A stretch of 64,000 nt of DNA from Alloscardovia sp963543015 (GTDB lineage: Bacteria > Actinomycetota > Actinomycetes > Actinomycetales > Bifidobacteriaceae): assembly GCA_963543015.1 (NCBI GenBank), contig CAUTYZ010000006.1, forward strand, positions 1 through 64,000, in the 5' to 3' direction. Under the pieces are notes generated by a model, which made no database searches, had not been told where the DNA came from, and saw nothing but the letters and a program-made list of their open reading frames with translations. Shown here one piece after another: positions 18,168 to 27,026 of this stretch (positions are counted from its first letter, which is position 1; every line of letters begins with the position of its first letter). The position numbers and the translations under genes are program-made.

Positions 18168-18382
18168 CAAGAGAAATGCATTTGTCAGAACAATGAACAG
18201 GGCGATAAGACACACCCGAGAAAGCCTTGTGTGAACTCGCGGTGAAAACGATTAGACTAAATCGCTAATCCACGGTAAACTGAATTTTTGGCGGGTGACG
18301 CCACGTGTCGTTACGTAGTCTATGGCTCTTGTCACAATATTAAGGCAATCCCATGGATTGTGTACGATGAATATGTACACCT

Positions 18383-18455
18383 AGGGGTCTGGCGCAATTG
18401 GTAGCGCAACGGTCTCCAAAACCGTAGGTTGTGGGTTCGAGTCCCGCGGCCCCTG
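18383..18455 (+). tRNA. tRNA-Trp (anticodon CCA)
   Basis: A 73-base tRNA. The acceptor stem AGGGGTC pairs with GGCCCCT. The D arm is GGCGCAATTGGTAGCGC. The anticodon stem ACGGT/ACCGT frames loop CTCCAAA with anticodon CCA at 18416-18418. The T arm GTGGGTTCGAGTCCCGC follows. The 3' CCA is not encoded. Its position just before secE is conserved in bifidobacteria. Confidence 0.97.
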
Positions 18456-18498
18456 CTAGGCAGTAAGAACTGCGAATTTTTAGAAGTGAGGATTGCAC

Positions 18499-18732
18499 AT
18501 GGCAAAGTCTGAGGATAAGAAGGCTGTAAAAGTACGCAAGCCAAATATCTTCTTGCGCATTGGTATGTTCATTCGACAGACCTTCGAAGAGATTTCAAAA
18601 GTTGTAGCTCCTTCCGGTAAGGAATTGCTCGGCTGGTCTGTGGCAGTGTTCATTTTCGTAGTACTCCTCATGATCTTCATCACGAGCCTTGATTTCGGTT
18701 TGGGCCGTTTGATGGTTACACTTTTCGGCTGA
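18499..18732 (+). CDS. secE: preprotein translocase subunit SecE
   Basis: A 77-residue single-span membrane subunit of SecYEG. A basic N-terminus precedes the amphipathic helix FIRQTFEEISKVVAPS and one membrane segment (LLGWSVAVFIFVVLLMIFI). The short one-helix form is normal for Gram-positives. ATG 18499 has GAGGA upstream; a TTG two codons earlier is less likely. Followed by nusG, the universal secE-nusG pair. Confidence 0.95.
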   Translation: MAKSEDKKAVKVRKPNIFLRIGMFIRQTFEEISKVVAPSGKELLGWSVAVFIFVVLLMIFITSLDFGLGRLMVTLFG

Positions 18733-18780
18733 TTACGCCGTTTATTGAATACGTTAATTAACGCGACCCAGTAGGGAATT

Positions 18781-19563
18781 ATGACTGAGAATTTTGAAGA
18801 ACAGGTCGAAGCAGCTGAAGAAACTGTAGAGGCTGTTGAAGAAGCGATTGCTGTAGAAGATGCTATCGAAGACGTCGAGGCTACTCCAGCTGAAGTAACC
18901 GTTGAGGAAACTGAAGTAGTGGAAGATGCAGACGAAGAAGATCTTGATGCAGGCGAAAAAGCTGTCAAGGACTTCTCAAAGTCTCTGCGCGGTCTCGAAG
19001 GTAAGTGGTACGTGCTCCATACCTATTCAGGATATGAGAAGCGCGTCAAGATGAACGTAGAATCTCGCGTGACTTCTTACGGCTTGGAAAGCCAGATTTT
19101 CCAAGTAGAAGTTCCTATGGAAGAAGTGGAACAGCACACTGATAAGGGTAAGAAGATTGTTACCCGCGTGCGTATCCCAGGTTACGTATTGATTCGCATG
19201 TGGCCAGATGAGGATGCACGTCGTATCGTCCGCGAAACTGAAGGTGTGACTGGCTTTGTAGGCAATGGTGGCGAACCTGCTCCATTGTCCCGCAAGGAAG
19301 TGGTATCCATGATGGCTCCAATGATTCGCTCTGAAGCTCTTAAGAATTCGGGCGATGGTGCAGCACGTCAGAAGGCTCGCAAGGTTGAAGTAAGCTTCGC
19401 GGTCGGCGAGTCCGTAACTGTTACTGATGGTCCATTCGCGACAATGCCAGCAGTTATTTCTGAAGTTAGCGCAGCAACCCAGAAGCTTTCTGTTTTGGTA
19501 TCAATCTTTGGTCGTGATACACCAGTTGAACTTGGCTTTGATCAGGTAGCAAAGATCGACTAA
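18781..19563 (+). CDS. nusG: transcription termination/antitermination protein NusG
   Basis: A 260-residue transcription elongation factor that binds RNA polymerase and links it to Rho or the ribosome. Residues about 1-70 are an acidic Glu/Ala/Val-rich extension. The NGN domain begins at about 74 (GKWYVLHTYSGYEKRVK), and the C-terminal KOW domain contains VGESVTVTDGPFATM. The acidic extension is typical of actinobacterial NusG. Between secE and a strong terminator. Confidence 0.97.
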   Translation: MTENFEEQVEAAEETVEAVEEAIAVEDAIEDVEATPAEVTVEETEVVEDADEEDLDAGEKAVKDFSKSLRGLEGKWYVLHTYSGYEKRVKMNVESRVTSYGLESQIFQVEVPMEEVEQHTDKGKKIVTRVRIPGYVLIRMWPDEDARRIVRETEGVTGFVGNGGEPAPLSRKEVVSMMAPMIRSEALKNSGDGAARQKARKVEVSFAVGESVTVTDGPFATMPAVISEVSAATQKLSVLVSIFGRDTPVELGFDQVAKID

Positions 19564-19588
19564 AACAGCTCTGAGATTTAATCAATTT

Positions 19589-19635
19589 TCCGCGTTCATA
19601 TGTCCATGAGATTATATGAGCGCGGATTATTTTTC
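19589..19635 (+). terminator. terminator of secE-nusG
   Basis: A 13-bp stem (19589-19601 with 19614-19626, one wobble) followed by a T-rich run. Confidence 0.85.
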
Positions 19636-19936
19636 TCGAAATTTTATCGACAATTTTTCATTTTTTATCGCCAAATTATTCTCGCATTGTGCTAGGGATC
19701 CTTGCATTCTCGTCACAAGTTTTCCGCATTTTATGCAGAAGTATCGCAGACGTGAATTCGTGAATTATAGGTATGACGCAACTTGTAATTGTCATACAAG
19801 TCAGGCATAATATAAAGGCTTGCCTTTTACGGTATGCGTCAGCGTGCTCATAAAGGCGTTACAGATAAAAGTCGCGGGAGGGGCGAATCCTTTGGATGAG
19901 CTCCGTTGAACCGCTAACAGAAAGAAGAACCATAAA
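19636..19936 (+). promoter_or_regulatory. rplK-rplA promoter and leader
   Basis: An AT-rich gap without a gene. TTGTAA (19783-19788), a 17-base spacer and CATAAT (19806-19811) make a good promoter. An alternative is TTGTCA (19789-19794) with TATAAA 16 bases on. The resulting leader is about 120 bases. L1 commonly represses its own operon through an mRNA mimic of its rRNA site, but I could not identify one with confidence. Confidence 0.6.
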
Positions 19937-20368
19937 ATGGCTCCTAAGAAGAAAGTCTCAGCACTCATCAAGCTGCAGATTGCTGCAGGTAAGGCAAATC
20001 CTGCTCCACCACTGGGTCCTGCATTGGGTTCCCATGGTGTGAACATCATGGACTTCACCAAGGCATACAACGATGCTACTAAGGATAAGATCGGCCAGAT
20101 CATCCCAGTAGAGATCACTGTATACGAAGATCGTTCCTTCACCTTCGTTTTGAAGACTCCTCCAGCAGCAGAGCTTCTTCGCAAGGCAGCTGGTGTGGAT
20201 AAGGGTGCTGGTAACCCACTCACTACTAAGGTTGGTTCCGTAACCAAAGCGCAGGTACGTGAAATCGCTGAAACCAAGATGGCTGATTTGTCTGCTCGTG
20301 ATATCGAAGCTGGCATGAAGATCATCGAGGGTACCGCACGTTCTATGGGTATCACCGTAACCGACTAA
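19937..20368 (+). CDS. rplK: 50S ribosomal protein L11
   Basis: A 143-residue uL11, part of the GTPase-associated centre. It shows the proline-rich N-terminal domain PAPPLGPALGSHGVNIMDF, then the rRNA-binding C-terminal domain from about residue 72, ending GTARSMGITV. An AAGAAG sequence lies upstream of ATG. First gene of rplK-rplA, 61 bases apart. Confidence 0.98.
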   Translation: MAPKKKVSALIKLQIAAGKANPAPPLGPALGSHGVNIMDFTKAYNDATKDKIGQIIPVEITVYEDRSFTFVLKTPPAAELLRKAAGVDKGAGNPLTTKVGSVTKAQVREIAETKMADLSARDIEAGMKIIEGTARSMGITVTD

Positions 20369-20429
20369 TTTTATCCACGAAGCAGAAGGGCAAACGCTTG
20401 CCCACACTGCGACTGCTAAGGAGAAGCAG

Positions 20430-21125
20430 ATGACAAAGCGTTCTAAGAAGTATCGCGAAGCTGCCGAAAAGGTAGATCGTTCTAACCTCTACACCGCATC
20501 CGAAGCTATTGCATTGCTCAAGAGCATGCCAGAGCGCGGATTCGATGAGACCATCGAGGCTGTATACAACCTCAACGTAGATCCACGTAAGGCTGATCAG
20601 CTCGTTCGTGGCACTGTAAACCTTCCTAACGGAACTGGTAAGACTGCACGCGTTATCGTTTTCGCACGTGGTCCACAGGCTACAGCAGCTCTTGAAGCTG
20701 GCGCTGACGAAGTCGGCGATACCGATCTCATTGAGAAGGTAGCAAATGGCTACACCGACTTTGATGCAGTAGTTGCAACCCCAGATATGATGGGTCAGGT
20801 CGGTCGCCTCGGTCGCGTACTCGGTCCTCGTGGTTTGATGCCAAACCCTAAGACCGGTACCGTAACTATGGATGTAGCTAAGGCTGTTTCCGACATCAAG
20901 GGCGGTAAGATTGAGTTCCGCGTTGATCGTCACGGAAACTTGAGCTTCATCGTTGGAAAGCGCAGCTTTACTGAAGAAGCTCTCGAAGAGAACTTCCGTG
21001 CAGTAGCTGACGAAATCCGTCGTTTGAAGCCGACTACCGTTAAGGGTCGTTACATCACTAAGGTAACCATGACCTCCACAATGGGTCCTGGTGTTCCATT
21101 AGATGTAACTCCATTGGCTGCATAG
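20430..21125 (+). CDS. rplA: 50S ribosomal protein L1
   Basis: A 231-residue uL1, forming the mobile L1 stalk at the tRNA exit site. The family signature around GPRGLMPNPKTGTVT is intact, as is the C-terminal TSTMGPGVPLD. In many bacteria L1 autoregulates this operon. AAGGAG precedes ATG and a terminator follows. Confidence 0.98.
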   Translation: MTKRSKKYREAAEKVDRSNLYTASEAIALLKSMPERGFDETIEAVYNLNVDPRKADQLVRGTVNLPNGTGKTARVIVFARGPQATAALEAGADEVGDTDLIEKVANGYTDFDAVVATPDMMGQVGRLGRVLGPRGLMPNPKTGTVTMDVAKAVSDIKGGKIEFRVDRHGNLSFIVGKRSFTEEALEENFRAVADEIRRLKPTTVKGRYITKVTMTSTMGPGVPLDVTPLAA

Positions 21126-21150
21126 TTCGCGATATACGAACACATTTATA

Positions 21151-21186
21151 TCCCGTGCTTTACGTATGTAAGGCGCGGGATTTTTT
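21151..21186 (+). terminator. terminator of rplK-rplA
   Basis: A 12-bp stem with G-T wobbles (21151-21162 with 21169-21180) followed by TTTTTT. The 140 bases to the next gene contain a perfect DnaA-box sequence TGTGGATAA (21261-21269) and little else. Confidence 0.9.
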
Positions 21187-21316
21187 GTATTGTGACGAGG
21201 AAAAGAGGATTCTGCATGGGGAGGGGAAGGAAGTGCAGGACGTCCATCATGTCTGCTGAATGTGGATAACTCGCCCGGCGTATTGCCAGACTGCCCGTAT
21301 TCTAGATGTCGTACGT

Positions 21317-21322
21317 TAATCT
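21317..21322 (+). promoter_or_regulatory. possible -10 of a leaderless promoter (aldo/keto reductase)
   Basis: TAATCT ends 6 bases before ATG 21329; no ribosome binding site is visible. Confidence 0.35.
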
Positions 21323-21328
21323 GGACGT

Positions 21329-22177
21329 ATGACAGAGCAATTACTCGTAGAACTCAATGATGGCCGCTCTATTCCTCAAATTGGAGTAGGCGTGCTGCGT
21401 ATCGAGAACGGCGACGTGTCGGAAGTCGTCGAAGATGCGCTCCAGGTCGGATATACCCATATCGATACAGCTGCAGGATATGGGAATGAAGATGGAGTGG
21501 GCGTAGGAATTGAGCGCTGTGGGTATAGCACAGGTGAGCAGCGTGAAAAGTTATGGCTGACGACAAAGCTGCGTGATTCTGAGCAGGGATATGATAGCGC
21601 TTTGCGCGCGTTTGAGCGCCAACTAGGCTTGCTGCGCACGGATTACATCGATATGTACATGATTCATTGGCCTACGCCTTTTGACTGGCGAAGCGAAGAG
21701 ACATGGAAAGCGTTTGCTCGTTTGCGTGACGAGAGTGTAGTGCGAACGTTAGGCGTGTGCAATTTCATGCCGTCTGATCTTGAACGACTGTATCAGGCGG
21801 TAGGTGAGTATCCAGCTGTTAACCAGATTGAACTTCATCCGACTTTCCAGCAGCGCAACGTCGTGGAATATTGCGCAGAGCATGGTATCGCTGTTCAAGC
21901 GTATTCCCCAATGGCTCGTGGCGCAGATTTAACTGTCGGCGGCGAACGACTTGAAGAGATTGCGCGTGCACATCAGGCAACTGTCGCGCAAATTATTCTT
22001 GCATGGCATCTCGCTCATGGCACGATTATCATTCCAAAGTCAGTTCATAAAGAACGTCTGATTGAAAATTTGGCAAGTAGTACCATTGCGTTAAGCCAAG
22101 AGGATATCGAGTTCATTGATTCGTTGGATACGCCACATCGCGCAGGCCATGATCCAGCTACCTTCTCCTATAGCTAA
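21329..22177 (+). CDS. aldo/keto reductase
   Basis: A 282-residue NADPH-dependent TIM-barrel reductase of the 2,5-diketo-D-gluconate reductase-like group. Visible are the catalytic Asp/Tyr stretch HIDTAAGYGNEDGVG, the lysine of WLTTKL, the His of YMIHWPTP, the NQIELHPTFQQ motif and the cofactor motif IIPKSVHKERLIEN. Natural substrate is unknown; these enzymes reduce small aldehydes and ketones. Followed after 34 bases by the HNH-like gene, possibly co-transcribed. Confidence 0.9.
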   Translation: MTEQLLVELNDGRSIPQIGVGVLRIENGDVSEVVEDALQVGYTHIDTAAGYGNEDGVGVGIERCGYSTGEQREKLWLTTKLRDSEQGYDSALRAFERQLGLLRTDYIDMYMIHWPTPFDWRSEETWKAFARLRDESVVRTLGVCNFMPSDLERLYQAVGEYPAVNQIELHPTFQQRNVVEYCAEHGIAVQAYSPMARGADLTVGGERLEEIARAHQATVAQIILAWHLAHGTIIIPKSVHKERLIENLASSTIALSQEDIEFIDSLDTPHRAGHDPATFSYS

Positions 22178-22211
22178 TCGCACAAACCAGCAGAGGAAAG
22201 GGTAATACACG

Positions 22212-23036
22212 GTGTCAGAATCTCTCAAACCCATGCCGAGCTCGCGCGTGAATTCGGCAGTGAACGCATCAGTGAATTCCTCGGTTAATTCGAGCGCAGA
22301 AAAAGATGATGAGAAAAAACTGAAGGAGCTGCGATCTCGCATTAATTCACGATGGTATGTGCTTCTTATCAGTGTCGTGCTCATCGGCGTGCTGATTGGG
22401 CTGCTCTTGCCACGTATCAGCGAGAATGTAGCTCGCAATACAGGAAACTACCTCGCGACAGGCGAAGCTGCAGAAGTTTTGCAGGGGTTGCAGGTAGTGA
22501 ACGATCCTCAACCACTGAGCCATTACAACCGAGAATACTTTGGTTTTAGAGAAACTGATGAGGATGGAAATGGTTGCGATATTCGTGAGGATGTCTTAGC
22601 GCGTGATTTAGAGGATGTGACGTTTACGAAGCCGTACTCGTGTAAAGTCTCATCGGGAACGCTGCATGATCCGTATACAGGTAAAACAATTCACTTCACG
22701 CGTGGGGTGAAAACGAGCAAGGCAGTGCAGATTGATCATGTCGTGGCGTTAAGTAATGCGTGGAATTCGGGCGCATATAAGTGGAAAACTAATCAGCTAA
22801 GGCGTTTTGGCAATGATCCCTATAACCTACTTGCCGTGGACGGTCCTGCCAATCAAGAGAAATCTGATGCAGCTGCTGATTCGTGGCTGCCAAGTAATTC
22901 TTCTTATGATTGCGAATACGTAGCTCGCCAAATTGGCGTTAAATCGCGGTATAAGTTGACAGTTACGCAGACTGAGAAGGATGCGATGCTCAAGGTACTT
23001 CACTCATGTCCCGCGCAGAAAATTCCGCAAAAATAG
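22212..23036 (+). CDS. membrane-anchored secreted HNH-type nuclease (DUF1524-like)
   Basis: A 274-residue protein with a Ser/Asn-rich cytoplasmic stretch, one membrane segment (about 49-67), and an extracellular domain. The domain begins YNREYFGF and carries the nuclease-like core VQIDHVVALSNAW followed by DPYNLLAVDGPANQEKSDAAADSWLP. That His...Asn...Lys pattern is the HNH/GmrSD-C arrangement found in many actinobacterial secreted proteins. Likely role is extracellular nucleic acid degradation; this is inferred. Start is GTG 22212 with GAGGAAAG upstream. Confidence 0.75.
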   Translation: MSESLKPMPSSRVNSAVNASVNSSVNSSAEKDDEKKLKELRSRINSRWYVLLISVVLIGVLIGLLLPRISENVARNTGNYLATGEAAEVLQGLQVVNDPQPLSHYNREYFGFRETDEDGNGCDIREDVLARDLEDVTFTKPYSCKVSSGTLHDPYTGKTIHFTRGVKTSKAVQIDHVVALSNAWNSGAYKWKTNQLRRFGNDPYNLLAVDGPANQEKSDAAADSWLPSNSSYDCEYVARQIGVKSRYKLTVTQTEKDAMLKVLHSCPAQKIPQK

Positions 23037-23508
23037 AAAAGGCAGAACGAATCAAAAGCGTAACCAAAAGTGGAGTCAAAAGTGGAGTAATCGAGAACTC
23101 CGCGAAAAGAGTATGAAAAAGCCGATGATTCCAAGAGAAGAGGGTTAATAGAGGATAATCACCGGCCTCAATAAATATAACGTGAATTTGCTCGTCTTTC
23201 AAACGGCCGTCACGAAAATAGCGGGAATTCCAAGAAATACATGGCGTGTACGGAGTGTTGAATTTCCCCTCTGAGTGAACGGTCACAGTTGCGGAATTTA
23301 GCCGAAAATAGGCCTGCGGACTAATCTTGTCGAAACGATTGACGTGACCCCTGACGTGACTCCTGACGTGACTCCTGACGGATCCACTCATGTGATGACC
23401 GTCAGACGTACAATCAGACATGAGATTGGACGTAAAATCAAACATATAATAAGACCTGAAACCTGACCTGTCCGTTGCTGTTCGCATGCAGAGAGTGAGT
23501 ACGTACAA
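22990..23508 (-). CDS. hypothetical protein (unconfirmed minus-strand frame)
   Basis: An open frame of up to 172 codons fills the gap between the nuclease and pstS and overlaps the nuclease end by 47 bases. It matches no family I know. It has a Ser-His-Val-Arg repeat encoded by the 12-bp array at 23341-23380, a hydrophilic middle (SPQAYFRLNSATVTVHSEGK), and a leucine-rich stretch near the C-terminus. No clear ribosome binding site was seen. It may be a decayed or spurious gene. Confidence 0.22.
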   Translation of the reverse strand: MYVLTLCMRTATDRSGFRSYYMFDFTSNLMSDCTSDGHHMSGSVRSHVRSHVRGHVNRFDKISPQAYFRLNSATVTVHSEGKFNTPYTPCISWNSRYFRDGRLKDEQIHVIFIEAGDYPLLTLFSWNHRLFHTLFAEFSITPLLTPLLVTLLIRSAFSIFAEFSARDMSEVP

Positions 23509-23637
23509 TTCGCTCGCCTGAGAAAAGTGTAAACATTATGTCAATCAGTTACGCTCAACACTACATTGTCGGCTCAATTGGCAGCTTCGTACTGTAAAAT
23601 GGCTAATGCCCATTAATTATGAGTAATGAGAGAAGTT
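23037..23637. other. 600-bp gap between nuclease and pstS
   Basis: Apart from the doubtful minus-strand frame and the tandem array, it contains a 12-base direct repeat AAAAGTGGAGTC/A near 23064-23090. A probable pstS -10 (TAAAAT, 23595-23600) is present, but no terminator or phosphate-box was identified. Confidence 0.5.
23341..23380. repeat. 3 x 12-bp tandem repeat
   Basis: GACGTGACCCCT, GACGTGACTCCT, GACGTGACTCCT, then a partial fourth unit. Two copies are identical, suggesting recent duplication. Confidence 0.9.
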
Positions 23638-24951
23638 ATGCGTCCTACACGTCATCATCGTTCTAGTTCTGCAACAGGTTCTGTATCTCGCGTACAGTCT
23701 GCCTCGCACCAGGCACAACCATGGCGTACCATCGTATCCTCAGTAATCGTAGCAGCAAGCGTTTTTGCACTTTCGGCATGTGGCGATAACACTCCAAGCT
23801 CCGAGCTTTCCCAAGGAACGTGGCCGACTCATAAACTGATGCAACTTTCAGGTGAATTTGCTGCGGCAGGGGCATCCTCGCAAAAATCAGCGGTAGATGC
23901 GTGGATTGTAGGCTATAGTGCAGCTCAACCGCATACCACAATTTCGTATGATCCATCTGGATCTGGCGCGGGCGTTAATTCATTCTTGACAGGCGCTATT
24001 TCTTGGGCAGGAACGGACGCGTCATTATCTGATACTCAGTTGCGCGCATCTCGAGCTGTATGTAACGGTGATACAGCGTTTGAAATTCCGACGTATGTTT
24101 CGCCAATTGCCATTGCATATAATCTTTCTGACTATGGTCTCAATGATGACGATATCCAGATGTCTGCGGATACAATTGCAAAAATTTTCAATGGAACGAT
24201 AACGATGTGGGATGATGCGACCATTAAGAAGGAAAATCCCGACATCGCCAGCAAGCTTCCTCATATTGACATTACTCCTGTATGGCGTTCGGATAAGTCC
24301 GGAACGACCCGTACTTTCCAAACATATCTTCACCAAGCAGCTTCACGCGTGTGGACGAATGAGCCAAGTGAGACGTGGCCTAATACTATCGGTCAAGGAG
24401 CTAAAGGAACTCCAGGCGTTGTGATGACCATTGGCCAGGCGCAGGGAACTATCGGCTATGCGGATTATGCGCAGATTAGCGATTTGGGCACAATTGCTGT
24501 GAAAGTCGGCGACTACTACGTTTCACCAACTCCTGAAGCAACAGCTCAGCTGATTCATAATTCGTCATGGGATACCACAGCGCGTAAGGATGGTCGATTT
24601 GTACTCAATATCGATTATGCGACCACAGCTGAAGGCGTCTATCCTATCGCTTTGGTGAGCTACGACGTCGCGTGCAAAGTCTATCCACAGTCACGTCAAG
24701 CAACTTTCGTGAAGCAGTGGTTGAGTTACGTTTTGAGTGACGATGGCCAAACTATCGCGCAAGATAATGCAGGAGCAGCGCCTCTTCCAGAGAGTCTGAG
24801 AACTGAAATGCTGAAAGCGGTTGATACCATTTCGAGCGCGTCGAGCAGTACGAGTACGTCGAGCAGTGCGAATGCGAGTGCGTCCCTCTCGTCACACGCG
24901 GCATCCTCTTCCCATGAGACATCTGCGGTGACATCACAGGAGGCGCTATAA
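23638..24951 (+). CDS. pstS: phosphate ABC transporter substrate-binding lipoprotein
   Basis: Extracellular phosphate receptor, 437 residues. An Arg/His/Ser-rich leader precedes a lipoprotein signal ending in lipobox LSAC (SVFALSACGDN). The binding domain has YDPSGSGAGVNSFL and WRSDKSGTTRTF, which hold phosphate in PstS. A Ser-rich tail of about 45 residues is unusual. ATG 23638 has GAGAG upstream; ATG 23626 four codons earlier is possible. The stop overlaps the permease start (TAATG). First gene of pstS-pstCA-pstB. Confidence 0.93.
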   Translation: MRPTRHHRSSSATGSVSRVQSASHQAQPWRTIVSSVIVAASVFALSACGDNTPSSELSQGTWPTHKLMQLSGEFAAAGASSQKSAVDAWIVGYSAAQPHTTISYDPSGSGAGVNSFLTGAISWAGTDASLSDTQLRASRAVCNGDTAFEIPTYVSPIAIAYNLSDYGLNDDDIQMSADTIAKIFNGTITMWDDATIKKENPDIASKLPHIDITPVWRSDKSGTTRTFQTYLHQAASRVWTNEPSETWPNTIGQGAKGTPGVVMTIGQAQGTIGYADYAQISDLGTIAVKVGDYYVSPTPEATAQLIHNSSWDTTARKDGRFVLNIDYATTAEGVYPIALVSYDVACKVYPQSRQATFVKQWLSYVLSDDGQTIAQDNAGAAPLPESLRTEMLKAVDTISSASSSTSTSSSANASASLSSHAASSSHETSAVTSQEAL

Positions 24952-26975
24952 TGAAAAAACCGAGCGCTGATAAACTCTTCAAATGGTGCGCGGTAGGCGC
25001 GGGTGTGCTTATCTTAGGTGTGCTGGCAGCGGTAGCAGTATTCCTGCTCATCCAAGCATCGCCAGTTTTCTTTGGTGAACGAGAAGCTGTGGCTGAAGCC
25101 ATTTCATCCTTTACAGGCGGTCGCACGTCAAACTTCTGGGCATTCGTTGGCCCACTGATTTTTGGAACAGTTCTCGCATCGGCATTAGCGCTGGCTCTTG
25201 CATTTTTCGTCGCTGTGGGAATTGCTATCTTCATTTCTCATTATGCGCCAAAGCGATTGGCTTCGGTTTTGAGCTACATCGTGGATTTGCTCGCTGCAAT
25301 TCCATCAGTGGTATACGGCTTGTGGGGAGCATTTGTCCTCGTTCCACATACCTATCCTGTATGGAAAGTGATAAATAGCGTTCTCGGATGGATTCCTTTC
25401 TTTGCAGGGCCCGTATCGAATCCTCCTCGAACTGTAGCAACCGTAGCTGTAGTGCTTGCAGTCATGATTTTGCCAATTATCACATCCATGGCGCGAGACA
25501 TTTTCATTCAGATGCCATTGCTTCAGCAAGAAGCAGCGCTCGCTTTGGGAGCTACAAAGTGGGAAATGATTAAGCTGTCTGTCCTGCCTTTTGGTGCTAA
25601 TGGTTTGATGTCAGCATCCATGCTCGGTTTGGGACGTGCGCTGGGTGAGACAATGGCAGTCCTTATGATCTTGTCTCCTGGAAGTACGTACGGTATTCAG
25701 CTCTTTACTGCATCGCGCAATCAGACAATTGCGGCAAATATTGCAGCTCAATTCCCAGAAGCAGACACTATCGGTGTATCAACGTTGATTGCCACAGGTC
25801 TGGTGCTTTTTATTATCACATTCGTCGTGAATTATATCGCTCGTCGAATTACTCACCGTTCCTCGAAAAAGGCGACCTCGAAAAAATCTTCAGGAAACTT
25901 TGCTCAGAAGGCATGGTCTCGTATTACCTCTTCAACGCATCAAGGGAAAGTTGAGACAGAGAAGACTGAGCAGGTGGATGTCAATTCAGAAGTCGCAGCT
26001 GCTTCAGCACAATCCGCTCCAACCCCTGACTTTGACAAATTTAAGCCATCACGTTCATCGCTTGCCGCACGCAAGCGCACGGATTGGATCATGCGCGTGC
26101 TTATCTATACAGCATTCGTCATCGCGTTGATTCCGCTTATCTCCGTGCTGTATACGACGATCGTCAACGGTGCTCAGCGTTTTGACTGGTATTTCTTGAC
26201 GCATAATATGCGTGGCGTCGTCGGCGGTCTGTACCCATATGGTGGCATTCTCCACGCGGCTGTGGGAACCTTGGAAATTACTCTTGGAGCTATCATTATT
26301 TCCGTGCCGATTGGTGTGATGACCGCGGTATACCTCGTCGAATACTCTGCGAAGAAGCATTTGCATCGCGCGATTTCATTCCTCGTAGACGTGATGAGCG
26401 GTATCCCTTCGATCGTCGCAGGTCTGTTTGCTTACGCGATGTTTAGTTTGATTCTCGGTCCGGGAACGATGAACGGCTTTGTAGGATCTGTCGCACTGTC
26501 TATTTTGATGATTCCGACAATTGTGCGTACGACGGAAGAAATGCTGTCTATCGTTCCTGTAGATTTGCGCGAAGCTTCCTATGCATTGGGCGTTTCGAAA
26601 TCGCGAACAATTGTCAAAATTGTCCTGCGAACTGCACTGCCGGGAATCGTATCGGGAATTATCTTGGCAATTGCGCGTGTAATTGGTGAAACTGCTCCAC
26701 TTTTGGTAACTGCTGGCGCAATTTCGAGCACGAATTTCAATCTTTTCTCTGGCCGTATGACTACACTGCCAGTTTACGTGTATAACGAATTCCAGCAAGG
26801 TGTGGCATCATGTCCAGCAATGTCCAAGTTTGGATCGGATAGTGTGGGCGTATGTGTACCGGGAATCCGTATGGAACGTGCGTGGGCAGCTGCGCTGGTT
26901 CTGATTGTTGTAGTACTTATTTTGAACGCTATCGGTCGTCTCGTAGCGCGCGTTTTTGCGGTGAAAACCAAATAA
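24951..26975 (+). CDS. fused phosphate ABC permease PstC-PstA
   Basis: A 674-residue protein containing both permease subunits of the phosphate importer in one chain. Residues about 1-305 match PstC (FFVAVGIAIFISHYAPK; coupling-loop EAALALGATKWEMIKLSVLP). A charged linker (about 305-365) follows. Residues about 370-674 match PstA (GVMTAVYLVEYSAKKHL; coupling-loop EASYALGVSKSRTIVKIVLR). Each half has about six membrane segments and one EAA loop. AGGAGG precedes ATG. Two separate genes are the usual arrangement; no stop or frameshift separates the halves here. Confidence 0.9.
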   Translation: MKKPSADKLFKWCAVGAGVLILGVLAAVAVFLLIQASPVFFGEREAVAEAISSFTGGRTSNFWAFVGPLIFGTVLASALALALAFFVAVGIAIFISHYAPKRLASVLSYIVDLLAAIPSVVYGLWGAFVLVPHTYPVWKVINSVLGWIPFFAGPVSNPPRTVATVAVVLAVMILPIITSMARDIFIQMPLLQQEAALALGATKWEMIKLSVLPFGANGLMSASMLGLGRALGETMAVLMILSPGSTYGIQLFTASRNQTIAANIAAQFPEADTIGVSTLIATGLVLFIITFVVNYIARRITHRSSKKATSKKSSGNFAQKAWSRITSSTHQGKVETEKTEQVDVNSEVAAASAQSAPTPDFDKFKPSRSSLAARKRTDWIMRVLIYTAFVIALIPLISVLYTTIVNGAQRFDWYFLTHNMRGVVGGLYPYGGILHAAVGTLEITLGAIIISVPIGVMTAVYLVEYSAKKHLHRAISFLVDVMSGIPSIVAGLFAYAMFSLILGPGTMNGFVGSVALSILMIPTIVRTTEEMLSIVPVDLREASYALGVSKSRTIVKIVLRTALPGIVSGIILAIARVIGETAPLLVTAGAISSTNFNLFSGRMTTLPVYVYNEFQQGVASCPAMSKFGSDSVGVCVPGIRMERAWAAALVLIVVVLILNAIGRLVARVFAVKTK

Positions 26976-27026
26976 GCGTTGTGACGAGAACCGAATGGAT
27001 GAAGGAAGGCGCAAGGAAGGCACATT

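Larger units (their letters stand above)
17952..18382. other. 431-bp gap between aminotransferase and tRNA-Trp
   Basis: No supportable gene. It contains the hairpin at 18033-18072, the 12-bp tandem array at 18120-18167, and a possible tRNA promoter -10 (TACGAT, 18363-18368) about 15 bases before the tRNA. Confidence 0.6.

Noticed and set aside
23520..23637. Phosphate (PhoP) box before pstS
   Set aside because: No convincing direct repeats of the known actinobacterial type were found; only a probable -10 is supported.
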